Assembly: GCA_026214975.1 (NCBI GenBank)
Contig: CM047808.1
Span: 56,260,583-56,324,582 of the forward strand
DNA length: 64,000 bases
Reading direction: 5' to 3'
Source: Gentiana macrophylla
Taxonomy: Eukaryota > Streptophyta > Magnoliopsida > Gentianales > Gentianaceae
The position numbers were made by a program, and so were the translations under genes. How positions within the stretch are numbered: position 1 is the stretch's first letter; the number at the start of each line of letters is the position of its first letter. The notes under the pieces were generated by a model that worked only from the letters and a program-made list of their open reading frames with translations, was not told the DNA's origin and searched no databases. Positions 41,381-50,772 of the stretch are shown here, piece after piece.

Positions 41381-42935
41381 CTATTCCTCAAGGTGATTTC
41401 TCATCCATTGATATACTGGAGATTGCATCAAAGGATCTAAATTTTGTTGTACTGGTTCTTCATGAGTTTGTTCTTGATTTTCTTCATCTTGATTGTATTG
41501 AACTGGGTCAGAATCATGTTGTTCAACTGTAGGTTGTTCAGTACTTGAAAATTGAGGCTGATCTTGATCTGATGATTCTAAAATTCTTAATCTTCCAATG
41601 ACAAAAATTGATTCTGGTAAAACTGGTAACTGAGGCTGAGAAACTGATTCTGGTCTATTTTTCAGTTTCTTCACCAGGAAAGTTTGGTTCATCAAATACC
41701 ATGTGTATAGTTCTTTATGCTTAAGTGTCCTCTTGTTCAGTACTCTGAATGCTTTGTCGACACTTGAGTATCCCAAAAATATTCCTTCATCACCTTTAGG
41801 CTGAAAATAAGCTGATCTTTTCCATTATTGTGTATGAAACACTTACTTCCAAATGCATGAAAGTATGAAACATTTGGTTTTCTGCCATTCAAAATTTCAT
41901 AAGGTGACTTTTCATGCCTTTTATTCATGAGTGCTATGTTCTGTGTGTAGCAAGTTGTATTGACTGCTTTTGCCCAATATCTTTCAGGTAATTTTGCTTC
42001 AAAGATCATAGTCCTTCCTGCTTCTTTGAGTGTTCTATTCCTCCTTTCAGCTACCCCATTCTGTTGAGGTGTTACTGTTGCTGCAACTTGAAGTAACACA
42101 CCATTTTATTCATAGTATTCAATAATCACTTTGTTGAGGAATTCAGTTCCTTTGTCTGATCTTATCTTCACGACCGATACACTCTTGTGATTTTGAAGTT
42201 TCTTGAGTAGTTTTGTAAGCCGTTGCTTCGTTTCACATTTCTTTGTCAAGAAAATAACCCAGTTGTATCTTGAATAATCATCTACCACCACCAATGTATA
42301 CTTCTTTCCACTGATAATGATTGGTATGACAGGTCCAAATAAATCCATATGTAGTAGTTCTAGGATTCTTGCTGTTGAATGCTGTGATTTTGTCTTGAAA
42401 CGGGCTTTCACTTGTTTCCCTTTTTCACAGGCATCACATAAGCTATCCTTTTTGTAAGTAACCTCCGGTAATCCAATGACTAACTGTTTCTTAACAACTG
42501 TGTTGATGTCATCGAAGTTAAGATGACTCAGTTTCTTGTGCCATAACCAGCTGATTTTGATTTGGTATGCACAAGAAAACAAATTTTTGCAACTGCTGTA
42601 GTCCAATCTACAACATACATATTCTCTTTTCTTCTTCCAGCTAAAATGACTTGAAATGCTGTTTCGCTGACGACAATGCAGAAATATTTATCAAACGTGA
42701 CTCTGTATCCCATGTCACAGAATTGACTAGTGTTGAGCAGATTATAGTGCAATCCTTCAACATAAGATACCATTTCTGATCAAAGTACCATAAGCTTTAG
42801 TGTATCCTGGTTTATCTTTACATCTAAAATTGAGTTTTGGTCCATCCATGGTGATAATATCAGCAATACAATCCTTGCTCTTTGTCATGTTCCTAGAGCA
42901 TCCACTGTCAAAGTACCAAATATCCTGCAAAACAA
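41381..42935 (-). pseudogene. B pol: protease, gag-pre-integrase, integrase
   Basis: Protease W-Y-F-D-S-G-C-S-R-N-M lies near 42890-42920. The gag-pre-integrase segment (42528-42773) has YVEGLHYNLL. The 166-codon frame 42106-42606 carries the zinc finger (WLWHKKLSHLN, CDACEKGK), the first catalytic Asp in HMDLFGPV and the second in IRSDKGTEF. The next frame 41737-42099 has TPQQNGVAERRNRT (catalytic Glu) and SPYEILNGRKP. The Gln/Glu linker (41381-41776) leads to reverse transcriptase. All integrase catalytic residues are present, but one stop separates the second Asp from the Glu. Confidence 0.88.
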
Positions 42936-45112
42936 ATTAGCTACCCAATTCAATTTGGGTCTATAGTGGTCAGTTGTTAGTACAACTCTAGGCAAATTTC
43001 CACAAGGTCTTCTCTGGAAATTGTTGCAATTGTTTTCATTTATGTAAGCCACATTTCCATAATATCTTTTTCTGGATTGTGCCTCATTTATATGATTTCT
43101 CATGTCTTCTGGACCAAGCTGATTTCCAAAATGTCTTTTATTATTAAAGGCTGAATAATAACCATCATTCTTTTTGTACAGAGGTCTGGACTGACCTTTG
43201 TACTTAGACTTTTGCTGAGGACTGGGAAAAGTTCTCTGCTGAATCTTAGACTGAAACTTGTGATAAGTTTTCTATCTAGAATGATTGTTCCTATTAGATT
43301 TAATAGTAGGTTCAGTAAAATTCCAGTCATCATCTGTGGGATATAATCTGCCATTCCTCCTTTATGTGTGAATCTTTGAATGATTGACATTCTTAGATTT
43401 ACTCTGATTATTATTTTTCTGGTTCTTGACTTGATCAGTTTTTGTAGATCTGGCAACTGTCCTGCTATTTCTTTTTCCTTGAGGTAGAGCTGATATACCA
43501 TTTGACTTGCCTTTGTTGGTAGGTGTAGCTGTCTTTTGAGAAAACTGAGTTGTCTTATGTGAGGCTGACTTTACTGGTTCAGCAATTTTCTTAGTTTATG
43601 GAAGTTGCTCGGCTACAAACTTAATACCAGTTCTGATATTAGGTTCAGCAGCTTTGCTAGTTCCTTCCTTAGAAAATTGTTTTGTATCAAATCCTAAGCC
43701 AATTCTATCTCCATAAAACTTACCGGATTTGAATCCAACAGCTGACTTGATTGTTCAAAAGATTCAGTTGCGGATGATGATGCAGTAGGCTGATACAGAT
43801 TCTTTCCTTTATCAGTTCTAGTCAGTTTCATCATGTTTGGTTCAGACTTCAATCTTTCAACTTCATGAATTAGAGCTTCCTTCTCAACTTTAATTCATTC
43901 ATAACCAGCTTGAATGGTTACAAGCTGATTCATCAATTCATCAAGTGTTTCTTCTAATTCCAGAATTTTAGGATTGGAGTCAGCAATCGAAGAACAAGCA
44001 TTTTGTATGAAAATCTGAGCTGAGGAGTATTTAGAGTTGGATTCACATACCTCATTTGGATTCTCTGTATGAGCCATTAGAGATGTATCATCTGATAATC
44101 ATTTAGTGACAGCTTCATAGTCTGACTCATCTCCAGCCAAAAGTGCTGTTATGCCAGCTCTTCGTTGCTGAGTCTTCTTACCAGTCAGCACTGGACATTC
44201 AGCTTTGTAGTGTCCAGGCTTCTTACAGTTGAAGCAGAGATATTCATCATCTTTCTTCTTTTCAGGGGTCTTTTTGATGAACTTCTGAGTGACTGGATGT
44301 CCACTCTTCATTCTTCAAATTCTATTCATCATTAGGGCCATCTGCTCATCCATCTCATCCAATTGCTGATGATTGCTATATGAGGTTTCTTGGTTATCAT
44401 TTGAGGCTGCTACTGCAAGAGCTGTTGTTTTGGGTTCCTCCATGGATTGGATCAGGGCTATTGACATGGTGAAATCTTCACTGAATTCATAAGATTTAAG
44501 ATCTGAGAAGATTTTGAAGGAATCCTATATCAAGTCTCATTGATTCGTCCATTGTTGTGACCTTCATCTTCCAGCACATGGGTAAAGCCTTCTAGATTCT
44601 TGTGTTGATTTCTTTCTTTGTGTACTCGATCTTGAGTAAAGCTAGTCATCCATGATAGCACTGAATCTTGTTTCCATCTGATCAATGTTTTCGCCTAACT
44701 TCATCTTAAAATTTTCAAACTACTGTTTCGCAAATGAGATCATGTTTTATTTGATGGAGTCAGTTCCTTCGCAAACCAGTTGGAGTTTCTCCCATATTTC
44801 TTTTGCAGTAGTGCAGTCATTGACCTTCAGATACTTGTTGCTATCATGAGTTCTGAGTATGATGTCTATGGCAACGTTGTTCAGGTTGTTTCTTTTTCGA
44901 TCATCACTGTTCTATTCGGCTTTACGCTTGGGAACTCTAACTTGATCACCATTGACAGTTTGCATGTGAGTGATCTGGATAGGTCCATCAGTGAGTACAT
45001 CAATCATCTCATCATGAGAAGCTGCTAGAAAAGCCTGCAAACGACATTTGTATTCATCAAATCTGTGCACGTTGCACATCAGCATTTGTCTGGCATACTG
45101 ATTGTTATCCAT
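42936..45112 (-). pseudogene. B gag, broken
   Basis: Start Met at 45112 (MDNNQYARQMLM), matching the start of C gag; the first frame stops at 44912. The gag core then reads to about 44330 with several stops (NSDDRKRNNLNNVAIDI, KEIWEKLQLVCEGTD). The CCHC knuckle CFNCKKPGHYKAEC is in the frame 44099-44311. A Ser/Glu-rich stretch (43895-44077) and a basic region (43100-43501) follow toward the protease. The boundary with protease shows TTTTGCAG/GATATTTGG at about 42915-42935 with a change of frame. Gag is inactive. Confidence 0.85.
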
Positions 45113-45239
45113 TGTGAAAATGAGTGAAATCTAGATAATGTAAGGGTTAGAAATTGAAAGACTGGGCTTTTTCAGGAGATCAACAAGAGGAGATAATTAG
45201 AGCAAGTGAGTTTTCAACAATAGCTTGTGAAAGAACACT

Positions 45240-45251
45240 GCTCCGATACCA
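45240..45251 (-). other. B primer binding site
   Basis: Minus strand TGGTATCGGAGC, two bases after the LTR end, initiator-Met type, same variant as A. Confidence 0.88.
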
Positions 45252-45253
45252 AT

Positions 45254-45341
45254 TGTTGGTCCCTTAGAAAGACTAACACAAGTTTAGAGTGGGGGTGAAT
45301 AAACTTGTCACCTAAAACTAAATTAATTCAATTAAGGTTCA
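45254..45341 (-). repeat. B 5' LTR, truncated to about 88 bp
   Basis: Matches 8443-8530 (TGTTGGTCCCTTAGAAAG start), then diverges abruptly after TTAAGGTTCA. The remaining roughly 1.68 kb is missing, replaced by G. This is a deletion or rearrangement breakpoint. Confidence 0.9.
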
Positions 45342-45605
45342 ATGTCACCGAGCAAGGGTTTTTTCAGTTTTTGTGTGTCACATTTAAAATCAAACCTTTT
45401 GATGACATGTGATGGACACACGCTGCATCGGTCAGTCCACCAGTCAGCAAAACCGCCCTATTTTCCCTATTTTCATCATTTCATCCTTTCCCACACTGCA
45501 CCATTACTCCACCTCAATCCCACCAATCAACCCCTCAATTCCATCACCCTCATTACTCCTCTACCCACTATCCCACCAAATCCTTCCACCTTCTACCAAT
45601 TTCTC

Positions 45606-45615
45606 CTATATAAAC
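45606..45615 (+). promoter_or_regulatory. Internal TATA box upstream of G post-pol ORF
   Basis: CTATATAAAC inside a C/T-rich leader, 357 bp before the ATG at 45972. The ATG is preceded by ATCATCAG/G, an acceptor-like site at 45963-45971, so a leader intron is possible as in E. Confidence 0.5.
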
Positions 45616-45971
45616 ATGATTCTATCACCATTATTCACCATCTTCATCAATCATCTTCTTTCTCTTCACCACCTATTTCTCCATTTCTTCTTCTTCTTCT
45701 ACAAATCTAGGCCAACATCACCACCACTATCACCACCAACCCAACCTTTTTCTTTCTATTTAAACACCAAAACACCATTCCTCCATCCTTTGTTCTGAGT
45801 GGCACTTTGCTGGTTAAATGTAGTTAGTTGCAGTTCATCATCTTCCTTCATCAGTAGCATAGTCCCAGTAAAAACCGGACAAAATTAACCACGGTAAACG
45901 GGAGTACCTGCCGATTTACCGAGGGTCCTTTTTCTGTTTCAGCATCATCTTCAGTCTCTGTTATCATCAGG

Positions 45972-47024
45972 ATGGACCCCAAGCGAAGCAGAACCGCTCG
46001 TCGTCCAAGCGGTCAACAGGTTGTATATGAAGATTACAACCCCTTAATCGATAGGGTTGAACAATTTGATTCACTAGAGATTTATGAGTCATTCCGCAGT
46101 CACTGGAACAGACGGCCTGTTTCACATGAGCGCGGCGTAGACTTTGATGACTGTGGCTTGACCTTGACGAGAACCATGAATGTTCAAGATATTTTGGATA
46201 TAACGGAGGCACCAAGTCGGTTCAATGCTACAGTGGTGCGTGAATTTTATGCGTATGTGGTGCATAACCATGGAGCTACATTTGCCAAGATCCGGAGAGT
46301 GCAAGTAGACGTTACGATCAAAAGGATCAACGAGTACTATAGGGCGCACAATTCACCGGTGATGAGTATACATCCTCCACAGATGTTGACAATTTAGAGA
46401 GGATGCAGATGATCGCTGACTACTTCGGGGTGGAATGGAAGCGCAATCCTATGGGAGCCCCCACCATCTTCCTAGAAAATGACTTATCTTGGGATAGGAA
46501 GATGGTAAACAGATTTGTATATTCCCACCTTCTGCCGACCAAGCACACGGCTTCTGGAACAGGGATCTCCAGTCAATATCGGCTTATTGATGCCCACCGC
46601 ATTCATGAGATTCCCAAGGATCCCGAGCGAGTAGTTGCCTTATGGCCCTATGATAGACATGTTCGCTCTGAGCACGTGCGGTTTTAGTCGGTGATTTATT
46701 GTGAAGAGCCCCGAATCGATGATAAGTTCACAATCGGTTTGAGAGTAGTACTATACGGGTGGGTCCAAGAGTCGAGAGAGAGTGTACTCCAAGATTAGGA
46801 GGACCTCGATCCCGAGAGCCTTGATAGAGAGAACACATATTGCGAGTCTCCATCACATGATGGATCGTAGTATAGACTTTTTAGGCATTCCTCCTTCGAC
46901 CCCACAACCTAGGACTGCCCCACGTCACGGAGCATCTTCCTTTGCCGCCACTGCCTCATGTTCTGGACCACCTCCCAGTTTTGAGCATAGAGATGACTGG
47001 GAGGAGTATTTTGACGAGGACTAG
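45972..47024 (+). pseudogene. G post-pol accessory protein, broken
   Basis: The first frame (45972-46397, 141 codons) starts MDPKRSRTARR (basic). It carries V-V-R-E-F-Y-A-Y at 88-95 and V-Q-V-D-V-T-I at 110-116, matching L-V-R-E-F-Y-A-N and V-R-G-V-E-V-P-F of E. After a stop and frame shift the second piece (46403-46687) has N-R-F-V-Y-S-H-L-L-P-T, matching C-R-F-I-Q-S-R-L-L-P of E. A third piece (46782-47024) is Pro/Ser-rich and ends in an acidic D-W-E-E-Y-F-D-E-D. Thus the same domain order as E, with two frameshifts. The function is unknown. Confidence 0.68.
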
Positions 47025-47872
47025 TTTTCTTTCTTTTTATTGTTATTATTTTCCATTTCTTGTATTTTGTTTTATTTCCTATCAAGTACTGTAGCAGATT
47101 TTATAATAATAAAGTAATCATTTTGTCGGTTTAATTTGTTTCGAGTTATTTCATTTCTCTTTTACTGCCGCAATATTATTATACGGTTTGTTGACACCCA
47201 ATTCTTCTTGGATTGTTTGAGATACTTAGCGCAGAATTTTTCGAGGACTTCTTAGATGAGCCCATTTCACTTCAGAAGATCCAGTTTCTTACTTGGCTCC
47301 ACGCTTAACCGAAGCTACGTTCCTTTTCATTTTATATTTTCAACTTCTCATTGGGGACAATGTTTTGATTAAGTGGGGGGTAGGAACATCACTTAGCTTT
47401 CTAACATTACATTCCAAATTATTAGATTATCTTGATTCTCTTGATGCACTTTTCACCACATAAGCTTTGATTCATTTCGTAAATTTTTTTAAACAAATGA
47501 CATCTTTGACCTTTTGGAGCTAATTAACTACTTTGTTCCGCTTTGCAAAAGTAAAAGTAGTGCCCATTTTTGAAGTAGTGGCGTATTAAGCGCATATTCT
47601 GTTATGAACCACCATCTTAAGCACGTATAACTCACTTTCCCTGGTGTGTAGTCGATAGCGCATTACTTTGACTAGAGTTGACCATAGCATTATCTCAAAA
47701 TTTTGAGTTGACCGTAGCTTTATCTCAAATTTTGCTCTACCTATGGTCATTCGAGTCAAGTTGTGGACCTTATTCGGGCTAAGGTATTACGGATTTGGTA
47801 GTTTATCAAGAGTGGGGCCATGAGAATAGATAGAATTATGAGCGTTCACCCACCAAGAAAGAGAAATGAATT

Positions 47873-47930
<58 letters not shown>

Positions 47931-48361
47931 TTTGGAAAAGTAAAGTCGATAGAGCATAAGACGCACGAGTCTCATATCAAATAGACCGATAAACGCGAGC
48001 CTAGCATAATACTCGGTTCTCGATCCGCCTTGCCCAGTTGACTTCACCTAAAGCAATAAAAGAAACATCCATTAATAAAATAAATGGCGTAAAGGGAAAA
48101 TCATGTTCGTGACTGATTAGTTCGACTACAGGTTGACGTAATGCGAGACTGTCTACATTACTAGAGATCGAGGTTATCGCACACACACATTGGTTCATGA
48201 CATAAATATTGTTTAATGCGTTACTTATGGATGTGAGTGGCATGATCTTGATCTTGACTTTGTGAGGCATAGTTATTTTTAATTAACTTGTATAATGGTC
48301 GGGATTTCATTTTCTTTTCGCCTTTTTGCTCGGGACGATCAAAATCTAAGTGAGGGGTAGT
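47025..48361 (+). other. G noncoding 3' region with two polypurine tracts
   Basis: No gene visible. The first tract AAGTGGGGGGTAGG lies near 47371-47384, after the typical GGGGACAATGTTTTG. The second, AAGTGAGGGGTAG, lies at 48348-48360 directly before the LTR. The spacing of about 1 kb mirrors E. The stretch TGCTCGGGACGATCAAAA before the second tract is the counterpart of TGCTTGGGACGAGCAAAA in E. Confidence 0.62.
47875..47927. repeat. (TA)n microsatellite
   Basis: About 26 uninterrupted AT/TA units inside the G 3' noncoding region. Confidence 0.95.
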
Positions 48362-48930
48362 TCATAACATTCTAAATGCACCATTAAAGTAACCCTTATT
48401 TACCCCAAACTCTACTCTAGAGAATGTAGATAGGCCGATTATTGGGAAGGAATGTATGTTAAACACTGAGTGCATGTTCCTAAGTTCATAATTCCGCATC
48501 TATGTTATTATCCCGAGGATTCGGTACTGTTTTGTTTTGTTTTATGTATTTTTCAGGATGTAGCAAATCTAGAGCACTTGAGGATGGATCTGGATAAAGA
48601 AAAGAGCATTGGACCGAGCAGAGTAAGTCTAGGAAGAGACTTGTTGAAAGAAAAGAAGAAAGTCAGGCCCGGTTTACCGTGGGCTAGGCCCGATAAACCG
48701 AGGGTCTTGGGGAACACGAAACTGAATCTGCCGTATCTACTAGGTTGGTTAGGGTTTATTTGAGTCATAAGTCGGCTCTAACATCTATATAAAGCTGCAG
48801 AAACTGATTGTAATGTAATCTTCAATGGTGTTACAAACTATTATTATTTCATTATACATTTCTGATGCAATAAAGTTCTTTTAAGCTTTTGGTAATTATT
48901 TTCTTGTTTCATTCCCATCCTTATCATCTC
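48362..48930 (+). repeat. G 3' LTR, right end uncertain
   Basis: It follows the polypurine tract; the first bases are TCATAACATTC rather than TG, suggesting mutation. It contains GGCCCGGTTTACCGTGGGC and AGGCCCGATAAACCGAGGG at 48666-48706 (probable regulatory repeats). TATA-like CTATATAAAG is near 48787 and GCAATAAAG near 48870, a probable polyadenylation signal. The end is placed near 48930 by composition only. Confidence 0.5.
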
Positions 48931-48960
48931 TAGCTTGAGTGGATCAAGCTAGATCTCCAT

Positions 48961-49480
48961 TGTTGAAGACGTGATGATGATTGTGAGTAAAGATAAACAA
49001 CTAACAAGTAAACAAATACTGAAACAAGAAGAACACAAATTTAACGTGGTTTCCGGCAATGTGCCGACTACTCCACGGACAAGCAAGGATATTTTATTAT
49101 CACGAGAAAGTTACAATTTGCAATGATCAGCTTGGAATTTATAGCCTTGGAATCAAACCCTAACCGACTAAAACAGTCAAACCAGATAATGACTCAAATA
49201 CCCCAAAACGGAAAATCATGCATACGTGTCCCCAAGTATCAATGAGAACCAACTCAGCAAACCAAAACTTAGTAGATGACCAGTCTGCTGACTTCATTCA
49301 GCAGAACACCCGACTCAGCATATGCTACATGCACTGCTGACTAGACTACAACTTCCCAAGACTCAACTGAGTATCACACTCAGCTGACCAAACTCAACAA
49401 CATAGTTTAAGTCACCATTACAAGTATCAATTGGACAACTTGGAAGACTAGTCTACCCTCTTTTAGCATAGTTCAGTCCT
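48961..49480 (-). repeat. Probable copia LTR fragment
   Basis: Starts TGTTGAAGACG and contains AACGTGGTTTCCGGCAATGT then GACTACTCCACGG, the kind of motif seen near the transcribed end of many plant copia LTRs. Repeated CAGCTGA and ACTCAGC words follow. No partner LTR, primer site or target repeats were found. The orientation is inferred from the position of that motif. Confidence 0.35.
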
Positions 49481-49840
49481 TGTGTAGCTGATTGGTGTAA
49501 GTCTTTTTTTCATTTTTGTTTCACTTTGGTTTAGGCTTGATCGGCTCGTTCTTAAGATAATGTGAATGTCTGTAATTGAGTAATTTTAGACTTATAGCAG
49601 CTTGCTAGACCTCTTAATAGTAATAATAATATCTTTTTGCGGTAAAAAAAAAATTATGAAATCAAAAACTATAATGTCAACCACATACAAATGATTATAG
49701 ACCCTAGCATTATTAATTATTCATAACAACATTTTAAAGAACACAAATTTACTATGCTCTTGTACCGAGTATAACTTCGTGATCCAGAATAAATTGAAAT
49801 CAGAAAAACACGTGGGGCCTATCGTATAAAATATAAATGC
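49481..49840. other. Intergenic, nothing recognised
   Basis: AT-rich with short poly-A and TAA/ATA runs. No coding frame or repeat ends visible. Confidence 0.5.
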
Positions 49841-50108
49841 TATTCCCTATTTACTATTTTATTGTCGCAGTTGCTAAAAATCCCACATATTGAGGAGAAT
49901 AGTTAATTATTTGACTTGACATCAAAATGATAATAACAGTCATTGAATATAATTATTGCAATGTTGTTTTCAATCTCCCACCCCTTGATAAATAAGGCTA
50001 AATGTAGAAAAATACAATAAATTTTGCTTTTTAAATGTTACTACGACAAATAAAAAGAAAATTTTTATTTTTGACAACTACGACAGGTAAACTGGAATGG
50101 AGGGAGTA
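49841..50108. mobile_element. Stowaway-like MITE, 268 bp
   Basis: The left end TATTCCCTATTTAC, then TGTCGCAGTTG, is the imperfect inverted counterpart of the right end, CAACTACGACAGGTAAACTG then GAGGGAGTA. It is AT-rich and noncoding. The terminal CTCCCT-type sequence fits the Stowaway (Tc1/mariner-derived) class. Confidence 0.6.
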
Positions 50109-50356
50109 TGTTTTTTTTTTATAAATTTATCATTCTTTTAAGAAATTTTATTGGTGGAACAAGTGTAACTTGGGAATCCAGCACCACCATAAAACTGGTG
50201 ATTTAAAGAAAAACAAACCAACTAGACGGGCCACACCAGGACAGAAAGTGGATTAATAATTGTGCTAATTAATGATCGTGAATAAGAGTTAATAATATAT
50301 ATTTGCTGTGAATATATTTATAAAGAATAAACAAGAAAAACAGTTAATTTGTTGAA

Positions 50357-50362
50357 TTTATT
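50357..50362 (-). terminator. Polyadenylation signal of the CASPL gene
   Basis: Minus-strand AATAAA about 40 bp downstream of the stop codon at 50401-50403. Confidence 0.5.
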
Positions 50363-50400
50363 CATGGAGAGGTACGTAGCGCATGCAAGATAAATTGGAG

Positions 50401-50707
50401 TCAACGAAAGAATCCTCCTCCTTGTTTCTGTGAGCGATTAATTGTTGATGTAAGTATGGATGTGAGTGCCATGAGAAAAAAAGCAGCAAGTAGGATGGCT
50501 GTTGAAATAATCCCCTTATTTATGAATGTATTGTCTTTTGATCTGAACTCATCAACATCTGAAACCCCTAATGCTTGGAGCTCATTGAAAACTGTCTTAA
50601 GAAATCTCTTAAGCTCCACTGTCACACCAAACCCAACCCCTACTCCACTTGCCAAAAGGTAGCTCATCACCTGTCGAAATAATAAATCATAAACAAAGCC
50701 GCGTGTC

Positions 50708-50772
<65 letters not shown>

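Larger units (their letters stand above)
8443..45341 (-). mobile_element. Element B: Ty1/copia retrotransposon, SIRE-like, split by E and A
   Basis: The minus-strand order from high to low coordinates is: truncated 5' LTR (45254-45341), primer site, gag, protease, integrase, reverse transcriptase, RNase H, internal TATA, post-pol ORF, polypurine tract, 3' LTR (8443-10207). E sits at 14048-28385 and A at 28530-40587. Removing both, with one copy of each target repeat, leaves about 10.5 kb, near 12 kb once the missing part of the 5' LTR is allowed for. The left target repeat candidate is CAAAG at 8438-8442. The right one is lost because the 5' LTR is broken at 45341. All ORFs contain stops or frameshifts. 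Confidence 0.93.
45342..48930 (+). mobile_element. Element G: 3' part of a Ty3/gypsy element, Athila-like
   Basis: Layout parallels the 3' part of E: leader with TATA box, post-pol ORF, a polypurine tract followed by about 1 kb of noncoding DNA, a second tract, then LTR-like sequence from 48362. gag-pol is absent. The left limit is the break at 45341; the right limit is uncertain because the LTR has no partner in the window. No target repeat is found. It is a different family from E, with no direct nucleotide similarity except short motifs. Confidence 0.7.

Noticed and set aside
45342..45798. Pro/His/Ser-rich overlapping frames as a possible new protein
   Set aside because: C/T-rich leader around a TATA box; two frames are open simply because of composition, with no conserved motif.
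47875..47927. (TA)n run as an origin or hairpin signal
   Set aside because: Ordinary microsatellite; no flanking structure.
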